Assembly: GCA_036583965.1 (NCBI GenBank)
Contig: JAZBQD010000014.1
Span: forward strand, 29,059,490-29,123,489
Reading direction: 5' to 3'
DNA length: 64,000 nucleotides
Origin: Prunella strophiata
Taxonomy: Eukaryota > Chordata > Aves > Passeriformes > Prunellidae
The notes beneath the pieces were generated by a model. That model saw nothing but the letters and a program-made list of their open reading frames with translations. It was not told the DNA's origin and made no database searches. This document shows positions 40,101 to 47,726 of the stretch, piece by piece (position 1 is the stretch's first letter; each line of letters begins with the position of its first letter). Both the position numbers and the translations under genes were made by a program.

Positions 40101-42216
40101 TTCCTAGTGCAAAGCTCCCTGATGATCCGGATGAAATATTGTGTGAAATGTAGCTAAATGTGCTAGGGAGAGCAAACCTTTGAAAGAAAAGCTCATTAGA
40201 AAGTTTAGTGAGCTGGTGAAAAGCATTTCCCATAGCAAATCTACAAATTAAGGTTGAGTTATGTATACACAACTCAGTGTTCAGTTTTGTCTTAGAGTGA
40301 AGCAAATTCATTAAAAATGTAGGAGAGTCAAGCTTAGAATCAGATAAAATAAATATGTGCATACCTTTGCATGGGCAGTCCACTCTCCTGAAAGAAAGTG
40401 AGATATTCTTAGTTAGTTGGTCAGAAAGCAAGCAAGTAAACTGATTCTTTTGTGAAAAAAGAGCTTGTTTGTAAAGGGAAATGTACTAATAATAGTGTAA
40501 TAGGCTTGGGCATAGGCTAATTAACTTCACTGTTGTGGAGCAAGGAGAACTCATTTGATACCCAGAATGTTTTCTGTATTTGAAGGGCGTGAGAGCAGGA
40601 AGAAAATAGCTTTTGGTTTGTAGTGCAAAGCTGACTGGCTAGTGAAGAACTCTACACCTGTTTGACACCAACAACCCTCAGCAAAATGTGTGTGTGGGCA
40701 GTTTGCATAAGGAGAGAGTCAAGTGTGTGTGTGACTGTAACTGCCTCTGCACACAGGGGAAGGTCTTTGAGAGCAGGTCTAGTAGCAAACCTGGCTTGTA
40801 CAAAAAGCCTCTGCTTTTGTCCTTGGGGAGAGCTGAATTGTTTCCTGCCCTTGAAAGATGCAGGGTTTGCTCCTCCCTTGCTTATTTCTCTTTACTGATT
40901 CTGACACTCACTGGACCAGAAGAGAATGCACAATTGCTTCTTTTTTTTATGGAGCTGGACTTGAAAAGGAGGGGTGCCAGTGAGTGGCAGAGCTAGGTAG
41001 GTTGAAATAAATAAAGGGAATAGTATTTCTTCCTTTGGTAGTAGCAGACCTTAAATTTGACTCAACTAACTACTCGGTTTTATTAGGGTTAGTGATCCCA
41101 TTCAGTAAAACAGAATAGAGAACTTCCCAGTTTTAGGAATAATCCTGCTGCTGAAGGGTTAAAGAATGGGTTGGAAGAAAATAGTCTTCTAAAACCCAAT
41201 CCTAAACAGGGTCAATTATTTAGTCTTATTCTTCCATATCCCCACAGCAGTTGTACTGGCTCACGAGGGTGAATGGACAGAGATGGGAGAGAGTGGCCAT
41301 GTACAGAAGGGGACTAAGCTAATCCAAGAGGCAAGGCTGGAACTGCTGTCTCTTGTTGATCTGGAAAGAAAAATCTCCCTTCCTGTCAAGTGTAGAAACT
41401 TGTCTGCTGTAGTAAAGGATCACGGCCCAATATGCAGTTCTCAGGTTAAGAACTGGGGTTTTATTTGTGCAATGGCCCATGGACCAACATTGAATATGAA
41501 AGACTGAAAAAGAGGTTGTGTCCTCCTGTTCCTCTTACCTGGACACCCGCCCAAAGTGTGGGGCTTGGGCGGGGGAGTCCTCGTAGGAAGCTGTAGCAGA
41601 GTTGGCTCTCCAAGAATTTCTAGGTGGCTCATTGGGACTTGTCATTGCTGAGAAGATCCTCTTTGCTTGGAAGCTTTGATCTGGGTAGGTCAGACTCTGG
41701 AAGTGCTGTAGTTCTCTCAGACTTGGCTTTAGATGACAATAACTTTGCATGGACACAAGAAGGCAGCGACAATGAAGAAATTGTAATGCACCGAGGTGGA
41801 CTCTTACAAATGTGGTGGAGAGAACCAGTGTATTCCTTTTGATTCCCCAGCTGGACTGTGTCAGAACAGTCCTGAAATGACAGTGCTTGTGAGGCAGAGG
41901 CCATCCTTAGGCGCCTTAAAGTTGGAGAAGTGGAAATTCTGGCCCGAGCATGACGGTCGAACTGGAAAGGCGCGTGGTGGATCCCGGTGCACTCGTCTGT
42001 AGGAAGCCTCAGAAGTGAAGGCTCTGTGTAACCTCGTCTGAGAATGCAGTCCCCAGGAGGCAAGGTGGTGTCCATACAGACTGGTACTGTCTGCACTTCA
42101 GAGGAACTGAAGCCATCTTCTGGGTTGCTGCTTTCAGACCAAGCAGCATTTTCCTTATGGAGATCAGCTTCCCTGTCTAGAGGTTCCACTGCTGGTGCAG
42201 GTTTCTTTGACCAGGT
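13066..42216 (-). CDS. PLEKHG7: PLEKHG7, Rho guanine nucleotide exchange factor with DH and PH domains (15 exons; possible 16th at 61,928-62,200)
   Basis: Dbl-family exchange factors catalyse GDP release from Rho GTPases through a helical DH domain followed by a PH domain. Exons, high to low coordinate: 41539-42216, 35004-35131, 33709-33749, 31815-31910, 30618-30767, 28556-28651, 26225-26320, 24517-24621, 22973-23150, 21465-21580, 20662-20755, 20107-20186, 18686-18845, 14678-14775, 13066-13173. All have GT..AG borders and compatible phases. With the upstream exon the model is 831 residues: serine/arginine-rich N-terminal region (about 92-370), DH (about 425-620, including LLVAPLHRLTRYPLLL, the conserved third block), PH (about 620-805, ending AFLIQHENRYRQC and the terminal Trp helix). 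The position tail-to-tail with EEA1 fits the known neighbourhood. The only defect is a one-base frame break near 41,635. Exon borders come from reading splice sites and have not been tested against transcripts. Catalytic activity and substrate GTPase are not known from the sequence. Confidence 0.87.
13174..14677 (-). other. PLEKHG7 intron
   Basis: Contains a short CR1 3' end at about 13,790-13,862 and a T tract at 14,396-14,412. No further exon seen. Confidence 0.7.
13790..13862 (+). mobile_element. CR1 LINE 3' end fragment
   Basis: Ends with CAACCCAAACTATTCTATGAC, close to the usual CR1 terminus (CCAAACCATTCTATGA) in sense orientation on the + strand. It is a short, diverged, heavily 5'-truncated copy. 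The left boundary is approximate. Confidence 0.55.
14678..14775 (-). CDS. PLEKHG7: PLEKHG7 exon, last PH beta strands
   Basis: Acceptor CCACAG and donor AAG|GTAGGT on the reverse strand. Two bases complete a Val codon, then FSLRNAFLIQHENRYRQC and LLQAQTETAK follow, typical of the end of a PH barrel where strands 6-7 precede the C-terminal helix. A second AG seven bases further in would break the phase. Confidence 0.9.
14776..18685 (-). other. PLEKHG7 intron with CR1 insertion
   Basis: 3.9 kb intron holding a 1.1 kb truncated CR1 element in the same orientation as the gene (see 16905-17998). The remaining sequence shows nothing codable. Confidence 0.75.
16905..17998 (-). mobile_element. CR1 LINE, 5'-truncated, dead reverse transcriptase
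   Basis: The reverse strand frame 17994-17290 encodes the end of a CR1 reverse transcriptase: GDVPQGSVL, then RKALQRDLYRLHGRAEA, DLGVLFDSQLNMS and VASRTREE, all in the CR1 order. A further piece in another frame reads VIKDWNRLHREVV near 17100, followed by the CR1-type 3' region to about 16,905. The catalytic FADD box is replaced by LIDG, and the frame is broken, so the copy is inactive. The 5' end is truncated near 17,998. CR1 is the dominant LINE of birds and other sauropsids. Confidence 0.88.
18686..18845 (-). CDS. PLEKHG7: PLEKHG7 exon, long PH loop
   Basis: Acceptor TTCTATTCCCAG, donor CAG|GTATGT. It reads KYGGSDTSLIPICPSLTPEL, then an FIREGG segment, LDQPIPLDRLILKNVEPVQV and a final Thr. 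It is rich in proline and lies between the PH strands, so it forms an insertion or long loop in the PH domain. Starts phase 0, ends with one base of the Val codon completed at 14775. Confidence 0.9.
18846..20106 (-). other. PLEKHG7 intron
   Basis: 1.26 kb. Contains a short A/C-rich simple repeat (AAAC units, 19408-19432). No exon or transposon recognised. Confidence 0.7.
20107..20186 (-). CDS. PLEKHG7: PLEKHG7 exon, PH core strands
   Basis: 80 bases. Acceptor TTTTCCTTCTCAG, donor AAG|GTAATA. It reads (E)STRLLDVYLFLFDDFLLITK then IKRNKK. The hydrophobic LFLFDDFLLIT strand is a hallmark of Dbl-type PH domains. The polypyrimidine tract comes from a (TTTG)n repeat just upstream. Confidence 0.92.
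20662..20755 (-). CDS. PLEKHG7: PLEKHG7 exon, PH first strands
   Basis: 94 bases. Starts CLKQNLRENSSEKILSS, then NRLLLHEGKLMLA plus one base of the Glu codon. LLHEGKL is the usual first PH strand after a Dbl DH domain. Donor CAG|GTAAAG is strong. The acceptor GGGTCAAG lies next to a (CT)n microsatellite that supplies the pyrimidine tract. Confidence 0.88.
20769..20791. repeat. (GA)n microsatellite, (TC)n on the gene strand
   Basis: About eleven GA units. On the - strand it is a pure TC run ending about 13 bases from the acceptor AG of the exon at 20755, so it occupies the polypyrimidine-tract position. Confidence 0.9.
21465..21580 (-). CDS. PLEKHG7: PLEKHG7 exon, DH-PH linker and start of PH
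   Basis: Acceptor ACATTTCAG and donor GAG|GTAAGC. Two bases complete an Arg codon, then DLEGKVKWLDNFQKFRQL, EVIIWPQVWDRDKRFFVPE. The aromatic WP..WD..RFF pattern is typical of the junction of DH and PH in the PLEKHG group. Confidence 0.93.
21581..22972 (-). other. PLEKHG7 intron
   Basis: 1.4 kb intron with only a short A tract (22,431-22,443) and no recognisable element. Confidence 0.7.
22973..23150 (-). CDS. PLEKHG7: PLEKHG7 exon, DH conserved region 3
   Basis: 178 bases, phase 0 start. Acceptor TTTGTCTTCAG, donor ATAA|GTAAGT. It reads QWCEQNEQCKRLHLPELLVA then PLHRLTRYPLLLNNIW. The P-x-x-R-L-T-R-Y-P-L-L-L block is the most conserved part of DH domains and contributes to the GTPase-binding face. 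The later part, ETEKSFIQSLKEKVEKSI, is the last long DH helix. Confidence 0.95.
23345..23868 (-). mobile_element. solo LTR of an avian endogenous retrovirus family
   Basis: Sequence resembles a very common bird LTR. Recognisable blocks, seen on the + strand, include GAGCATGACACCATATGG, the stretch ATGGAATATCCCCTTGGGTC, GTGTCCCCTCCCAGCTTCTT and GAGGCAGAAAAGTCCTTGA, in the expected order and pointing to - strand orientation. No internal retroviral genes flank it, so it is a solo LTR. It contains an A-rich expansion (23,450-23,490). Family name not assigned; boundaries approximate. Confidence 0.6.
24517..24621 (-). CDS. PLEKHG7: PLEKHG7 exon, DH helices
   Basis: 35 codons, phase 0-0. Acceptor TTTTTCCAG, donor AAG|GTAAAG. 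It reads GELCQTHQIYCLNYTSAVFY then LEKLRQREDFGIYLK. The Y-C-x-N-Y-x-x-A segment is the DH conserved region 2 pattern. Joins directly to QWCEQ in the next exon. Confidence 0.93.
24960..25270 (+). repeat. promoter-like segment, possibly an LTR or other interspersed repeat
   Basis: Contains CCAAT at 25107-25111 and TATAAAA at 25124-25130, followed by a G-rich tract of GGTGG-type repeats ending in a GT-type splice donor-like AGAAGGTATG. The overall pattern looks like a retroelement-derived promoter inside a PLEKHG7 intron, antisense to the gene. I cannot name the family. Confidence 0.3.
26225..26320 (-). CDS. PLEKHG7: PLEKHG7 exon, DH helices
   Basis: 32 codons, phase 0-0. Acceptor CCTTATTTAG, donor ACG|GTAACA. 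It reads ISLSFLKMFFETVKRHISK then SDSPVDFSSVLRT. Joins to LEELNK upstream and GELCQ downstream as in other Dbl proteins. Confidence 0.9.
26321..28555. other. PLEKHG7 intron with a possible exon on the opposite strand
   Basis: 2.2 kb. Apart from the exon-like segment at 27905-28003 (+) nothing coding or repetitive was recognised. Confidence 0.6.
27905..28003 (+). CDS. orphan exon-like segment, coiled-coil-like, unknown gene
   Basis: 33 codons in phase 0 at both ends, preceded by a T-rich tract and CTTTCAG, followed by GTGAGTAG, a good donor. It reads ELKMVSQQLAKSSKELEHIR then AKPCGLPPPGQCR, with a helical charged first half and a proline-rich end. If not spliced it stops four codons later (TGA). 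It is antisense to a PLEKHG7 intron, and no partner exon was found on the + strand. It could be an exon of an unannotated gene, a stray retrocopy fragment, or chance. I do not recognise the protein. Confidence 0.3.
28556..28651 (-). CDS. PLEKHG7: PLEKHG7 exon, DH helices
   Basis: 32 codons, phase 0-0. Acceptor GGTTTTAAAG, donor AAG|GTGAGT. It reads IFMNTLKYLQSNEFLLDVD then LWRLFANLEELNK. The LFANLEELNK motif is the conserved DH pattern in which a helix carries L-F-x-N-L-x-E-L. Confidence 0.94.
30618..30767 (-). CDS. PLEKHG7: PLEKHG7 exon, start of DH domain (conserved region 1)
   Basis: 50 codons, phase 0-0. Acceptor with a long pyrimidine tract ending CCATAG, donor ATG|GTAATG. It starts SKSWHEFINEQQTEQKD and ends AVWELFTSECTYFLDHLLVL then KM. 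The E-L-x-x-x-E-x-x-Y-x-x-x-L pattern is DH conserved region 1 with the Glu that contacts the GTPase switch region in this family. Confidence 0.92.
31815..31910 (-). CDS. PLEKHG7: PLEKHG7 exon, upstream of DH
   Basis: 32 codons, phase 0-0. Acceptor TTGTCATTCAACAG, donor AAG|GTACCA. It reads GKDKQKQASDLESCLSTVKI then IDHCTDEFFFLK. No domain assigned; supported by phase, splice sites and position. Confidence 0.82.
31911..33708 (-). other. PLEKHG7 intron
   Basis: 1.8 kb intron. The + strand frame 33264-33794 crosses the next exon antisense and is not credible. No repeat recognised. Confidence 0.65.
33709..33749 (-). CDS. PLEKHG7: PLEKHG7 microexon (41 bases)
   Basis: Acceptor TTTGTCCATTAG, donor GTC|GTGAGT. 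Two bases complete a Glu codon, then SKKSRWPFAKRGV in phase 0. A basic patch between the N-terminal region and the DH domain. It is too short to stand alone but fits the phase on both sides. Confidence 0.72.
35004..35131 (-). CDS. PLEKHG7: PLEKHG7 exon, N-terminal region
   Basis: 128 bases. Acceptor GTTGTCTCTCAG, donor CAG|GTCAGA. One base completes Arg, then SAERRRSSLVVSLPGLEVFP, GDLLVSDSAMDHLPCSS and FLLSA. A conserved-looking RRRSS basic/serine cluster precedes the hydrophobic VSLPGLEVFPGDLLVSD stretch. Confidence 0.88.
35132..41538 (-). other. PLEKHG7 intron (6.4 kb)
   Basis: Holds a short CR1 3' end near 38,030-38,160 and a T tract at 37,342-37,358. Open frames such as 40069-40431 (-) and 36628-36861 (+) are chance-like. 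No additional exon was found. Confidence 0.6.
38030..38160 (+). mobile_element. CR1 LINE 3' end fragment
   Basis: The + strand shows GGTCCTTCCCAACCTCACCC followed by ACTCTGTGATTCTGGGA, the diagnostic CR1 end (CCTTCCAACC..TCTGTGATTCT) in sense orientation. Heavily 5' truncated. Left border estimated. Confidence 0.6.
41539..42216 (-). CDS. PLEKHG7: PLEKHG7 large N-terminal exon with one-base frame break
   Basis: Acceptor TTCACCAG, donor CCAG|GTAAGA on the reverse strand. The first frame reads TWSKKPAPAVEPLDREADLH from the acceptor and continues through QTVPVCMDTTLPPGDC, HHAPFQFDRHARARISTSPT and the basic LRRLR to SKEDLLSNDKSQ then TGA at 41629. The other frame continues NEPPRNSWRANSATASYEDS to the donor and joins in phase with the next exon. 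Length is 678 bases where 3n+2 is needed. Removing one base in the CCC/GGG run at 41634-41636 restores one continuous frame. No ATG begins the exon in frame, so its start codon lies upstream. Arg codons make it locally CpG-rich. Confidence 0.8.
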
Positions 42217-45062
42217 CTGGTGAACTAATCAGAGCTTGGTTGTTGCATTCTTAGTTTGCAGCATGAAGATTTATATCCATGTGTACCTAGGAAACATGAT
42301 CAGAAACAGTCCTTACAAACTTGCCATATGAATTTTTAAGTGGGAAAATATGCAAATGGAAAAAATAGCTGAAAAAACCAAGGTAGATATGTGTGCTAGC
42401 ACAGAAACAATTACCTTTGCATTGAATCCTGCTTAAATGCAGGTTTCAACAGGTTCAGGACCCAATTTCGGTGAGCTGTTTAAACAGCTGCTAACTTTGA
42501 GTGTCAGCATCAGTCAGTAGAACTAATTAGATGGTAAAGAGTAACTGAGTTTAGAAACTCTGCTCATCTGGCACTGCAGCCGCCTGATTTCTGCTTGCCA
42601 CGCCCCCACTGATAAATGAGATTGTAGCACTGCTGTAGGTGGGATAAAAATGAAGTCAGTTGCTCTCAGGACTTGCTGCAAATTTCTCTGTGTACAAATA
42701 CTAATTTCTTGCTGAATTCTTAGGCAAATACAAATTTGACACTTAGGTAAGGTATGTCTTATCACTCTTGCTTTCTTTGCACCCTAAAAGTACTTTGTAG
42801 TAAACATTATTTGTATGTTGTAATCAAATAATGAAGAAAATTATTTATATTAGTAATTTATCTGTTGATTCATCAGTAAATAGTCTTATGTTCTTTGATT
42901 CATGAAGCTTTGTTTTAACATATTTTGATGCTTAGTCTCTCTAAAACTGGACTGACATTTCAAGAAATAATGAAGATTATGAATTCAACTTCTTTAACTT
43001 AGCTTCTTTGCTAAGTGGAATCTTAAATCTGTTCATTATTGCTAGCTTATTTGGGGAACTGTAATTTATAAGAATTAGTTTATTCAAACCTATGTTGACT
43101 TCTTTCTTGAATTATTGAATATCACATGTTGAATGTCTTTTTCTAAAAATCTAATTATATAGTTCCATCACTATTGATTTACAAAATGGATTAGAAAGAA
43201 GTTAATTTATCAAGTTTTCCAGTTCAAAGTATTGCTTTTTCCAAAACCTTCAGAAGAGGATAATTCAGATTCTTACAGAGAGAAAAGCATATCTTCATGA
43301 TAGAAATGGCTTCTTTCACAACTTAGAGAATAGTTACAAATATATTAGCATCTGTTAATTTCTCTCTAATGGGTAAGAACTAATTAACACACATGCTTAT
43401 TAAAAATCTCTTTTAATATATTGCAGAATGATAAAGAGAAATTACTACTATTTTCCCCTTTTGAATGAAGATATTACATACCATTACTCTAAGATTTGCT
43501 GTTATTGCTTTTTAATATTTCAAGACTTTTATTTTGTGATGTGTAATCACGTCGCACTGATTGTTGTTTGGCCAGTTATTGTTTTTTTTTAAAATTATTT
43601 TTATTATTTTTTCTTGGTAATTCTCTCTTCGTGAGGCAGAATTTTGCAACTTGGCATGCAGTTTCCAGATATTCATGTGAATAGTGATCTGTTTCAGAAA
43701 TAGAAAATTTTAAAGACATCTCTTCATGGAAGTCTTGTATTAAAAATAGGACCATTATTTGCTTTTCAGTTTAGCAAGCATTTTTTTAAGAATATAAATT
43801 TGCATATTTGTTTTTGGGTATTTCTACCTTCCTTTTGTGAATATAATTTCTCAGCAGCAAAATATTTGTAAAGAAAACACACTGTTAAAAAAAGTGCAGA
43901 AATACACCACACACATGCATAAAAATTATATGATCAAACTTACCAAGATAGCCAGTTGAATATGTCACATTCTTTTAAATCAAATTTTCAAGAAGTCCTT
44001 GATTAATTGATGGCTAGTCTTAACAGTAGCATTTTCTCTCCTAAAGCCTCCTTACTGAATGCTGGCATTGGGAACAAGCTTTTTCTTGTAGATTTGTTTC
44101 TGGGAGATTTGTTTATCAGGTCAGAGGGAAGTGGCTTCAGGATCAATGCCCCTAAACAAAGGTAACATGATCCATTGGATTAAATGTCCTGCCTTTTATA
44201 TTTCTGGACTTTTCACATTGAGAAAATTTGGAAAGACAGATCTCATGCAAGCATATAATACTTTGCAAGAGCAGATAAAATGCTTCTACTCCTCCAACAA
44301 TCTTTTTTTATTTTTTTTTCCCCCTCTTGTCTTCACTCATTCAGCTGGATCTAGCTATTCATTGTTCATCTTTCACAGAAGTATAATAGTAGTATATCCC
44401 TTGTTTATATAATTTACAATTAGTTATTAATTTTAATAAGTGTGCTAAATAGCTAAGTAATTTTGAACACAGATTTTAGTACCAGAATATTTGAGAATTC
44501 ATCCAAACATTGATAATTCATTGTTTTGTTGTATTGTAGAAATAATTGGAAAATACCAGAATTGATTAAGGTATTCTTTGGTTATAGGAATTGAAAGTGA
44601 AACCTGTGAAAAGATGATTTATTTGGTAAAAAACTTGTGAGGAAGCACAAACATCTACAAATGTTCAACTTTGTGTAATTAGGGCACATTCTCAGAGGGC
44701 TTAGTTGAAAATGTTTACTTGAAAATGCAGACAGCCTTTGCAGTACAATGCTTTCATTTTCTGTGAAGGTTTTTTGGTCAAAACTCATCCACAAACCAAA
44801 TCAAGATACCCCTCAACTGGTGTAAGTGCCTTTGATTTTGCCTGGCACTGGGTGTGACTGAGGATTGAGGGAAGATTATTCTGAGAGAAAGAAGTGATAA
44901 ATCAAACTCAAAGACTTGATTTACAAAACCATGGCAGTGTTACATCATTTTTATTAGTATTTATCCACTTTGGTTTCTAGGAAAAAGAAGTGTGCTCACC
45001 CTGTCTGACAGTTGATAGTACAAATGTATTTGCTTTAAGAAGCATGTTTAGGAATGTAAGAA

Positions 45063-45083
45063 TTTTTTTTTTTTTTTTTTTTT
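45063..45083. repeat. poly-T tract
   Basis: 21 T in a row followed by a G/T-rich stretch. No retrocopy identified beside it. Confidence 0.8.
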
Positions 45084-47687
45084 GGGGTAGTGGGGAGTGT
45101 GTTGGTTGTATTTTCTTTGTTGTTGTTCTTTGGTTTTTTTTTGTTTTGACTCCTTATGATGCTCTCAAGGTGATATTAGTTTCAGGACCAGATGAAATGG
45201 AACAGACTTTGTTGCCTGATTAAATGTGCAAATTGTTATTTGCAGATTTTACAGTGTTCAAAACTGTCCTTTCCTACCCCTCAGGCCAGACCTGGGCACA
45301 CTGAGCTGGTGAGGATCTCCAAGAAGAACACTCTCAGGGAAAAGGGGTCAGACAGTCAGCAAGCAAAGCCATACCCTTCCCAAAGAGGGCAAAATCCAGC
45401 TTTTAAGCTGGGGAGAGTAAGCAAATGAAAATATGATCTATAGAAGAAAAACAGAGCCAAAAACACTCCCTATTAGTTGCTATTAATAGAAAATCTTTCT
45501 AAAAGGCTATGAAGTTTTCTATGGGAAGACAATTGCCTTTGAAAGGATTTAGGAACATTTGCTCAGTTAATGATACTGGATGGAGTAAAGCCCACAAATT
45601 TACAGTGGAAAAGGTACCTTATTTTCAAGAAAAAGAAAAGCTAAAAGTTAAAGATTGGAAACTGATTTAGAAATAGCCCTTCCTGGACTGCAGGGCATTG
45701 TATTGTTTTGCAAATTGCCTTTAATTGATTAAACTATGAGCATTTGGAAAGCATGTAATTAAGGGGGAAAAAAAAGCTTCTATTTGGAAAGAAATAGTCT
45801 ATGCTTGCATGGTATAAACCACGCTCCCTGAACCCAAAACCAATTACAAACTAGGTAGGATATAATAATAATAATAAAAAAAGGTTAATCCAGGGAGTAA
45901 TGAAAGATGCTATTCACAATTCACTTATATATTACTTTAAAGGCAGCTTTGTTACAGGGGAGTAGAATAAAGTGATAGAATTGGCCTAATGTAGAGTCAA
46001 ACACCAACAACATTTCATGGTGTCTGTGTAATCATTTTAAGCAGCAGAGCTTCAAAGCAGAAGGGATTAGGCTTTTGAAAGGTTATCCTCAACAGAAAAT
46101 CACAAACAAACAGTAAATCCAAGGGAAATAAAATACAAAGGCTGACATGAACTACTAAACACCAGGAAATGCCACAGTTCAGTCTGGCTGTGTCATTGTG
46201 CTGCTGCCTTTTCCTGTGCTTTATCTCACAGGCTGATTACAGGGGTGCCTGAAGTCCCTCAAGCAGAATCTATCAGATGGAATGACCTCACACAGATATA
46301 AATCCTATGCATGTGTTCACTGTTTCTCACCAATATGTCTGTAGCCAGGGACAAGTTTGTGGTTGTCAGGTGGATATAAGAATGCAATCAAATGATGACT
46401 AAGAGGACTCTGGTAAAATAAAAGCCATATCTCCATCATCTCAAGAGCCACAAAGGACTCTGTAAGGGGATCTCAGATCTGGAGCAGACTGAATGCTCAT
46501 GCAGAGGAGTATAAAACATATGTCTGGACACTGCAATTTAATAAATTGCTTTTTCCTAGAAATATGAAATCCAAGTTGAATGTGATATGGAACCATGAAG
46601 TCCTGCCTCAAATGGAGACCAGCAGTTGAGATTTCAGAGCTGGCCTCCAGCTGGGAGCACTTGAGATTTACAGGTAATGTTCACCTGTGGCAGTCTCTCC
46701 AGCAGCCATTGCTGACACCTCCTGCTGTCTGTTGCTGTTACATTCATTTTTGGCAGGCTGCACAAGGTCCCCTAAGCTGAATCTCTCATCTTTCCTGTTT
46801 CTCTGATAAGGCCTCCCATAGCCTGAGCTACAAGACTCAGGTGGCTATAGCAGAAATATTTTGAGTGTATATATGCCTATGTATGGAAGAAAAAAAGAGA
46901 AGAGAAAATTCCAGAAAAGGACAGCTCTCTGGGAGACCAAGGATCATCTCAGGGATATGAAAGGGGCAAATGAAAATTAAGTCAGAAAACTTCCAGAGAC
47001 AGAAGGGATAACTGTCTTTTTCTCATGGATTTACTGGTCAAGGGACAGTTATGCCTCATTTCTAAAATGAGTTTTGGATCCAGACACAAAGTTCTGCTTT
47101 ACTTGCAGCCTTATACTATTTCCTGACTAAAGAATGAAGCACAACAGCTGCTGTGCTTTAATCAACAGCTGTAGTGTCCCAGTATGTGATGTGATTTCTA
47201 CCTCTGTTTGCTATCTATACAATCTAAATTCTTTTAGGTGCCTAGAAACTGTCCATAGCACCATCCCAGTTGTGCTGTTTCCCTCTCTTCTCATTCTAGT
47301 CAGATCAGAGTGGATGGGTTTCAGGGTTTGTATGGGATTCATGGTGTGTTATAAGCCCTGGCTTGAGGAAGGGGCTTTCTAAGATAGAGTGGTGTCAGTC
47401 ACAAGCTTTCTGCTCTCCTTGGCCTTGTCCTCATAGCTAGGTCTGCAGTGAAGCATGCTTGAGCAGCAGAGAGAACTCATGTATGCAACAGACCCTGTGG
47501 AGGGTAGGGGGAGGTAGCTGAGCTGTTTTGTAGGGCAGCTGTAGTCAGAAGGCAGGGGAGAGAACACTTACAGATAGACTGGGAACTAAGAGAAACAGGA
47601 ACTCCTAGTAGCAGTGGCTGTGGTAATCATCCATGTTCTGAAAAAGTGCTTGCAGGAAAACCCATCCTTCAGCCATGTACTCATTCT

Positions 47688-47690
<3 letters not shown>

Positions 47691-47726
<36 letters not shown>
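47691..47726. repeat. poly-T tract of 36 bases
   Basis: The longest homopolymer in the window, on the - strand a 36-base poly-A. No flanking target duplication or retrocopy was obvious. Length is likely to vary or be misassembled. Confidence 0.9.

Noticed and set aside
41535..41756. Start of a separate small gene at 41756 on the - strand
   Set aside because: Its first half is an out-of-frame shadow of the PLEKHG7 exon. Only its second half (after about 41,636) is the real continuation past the frame break.
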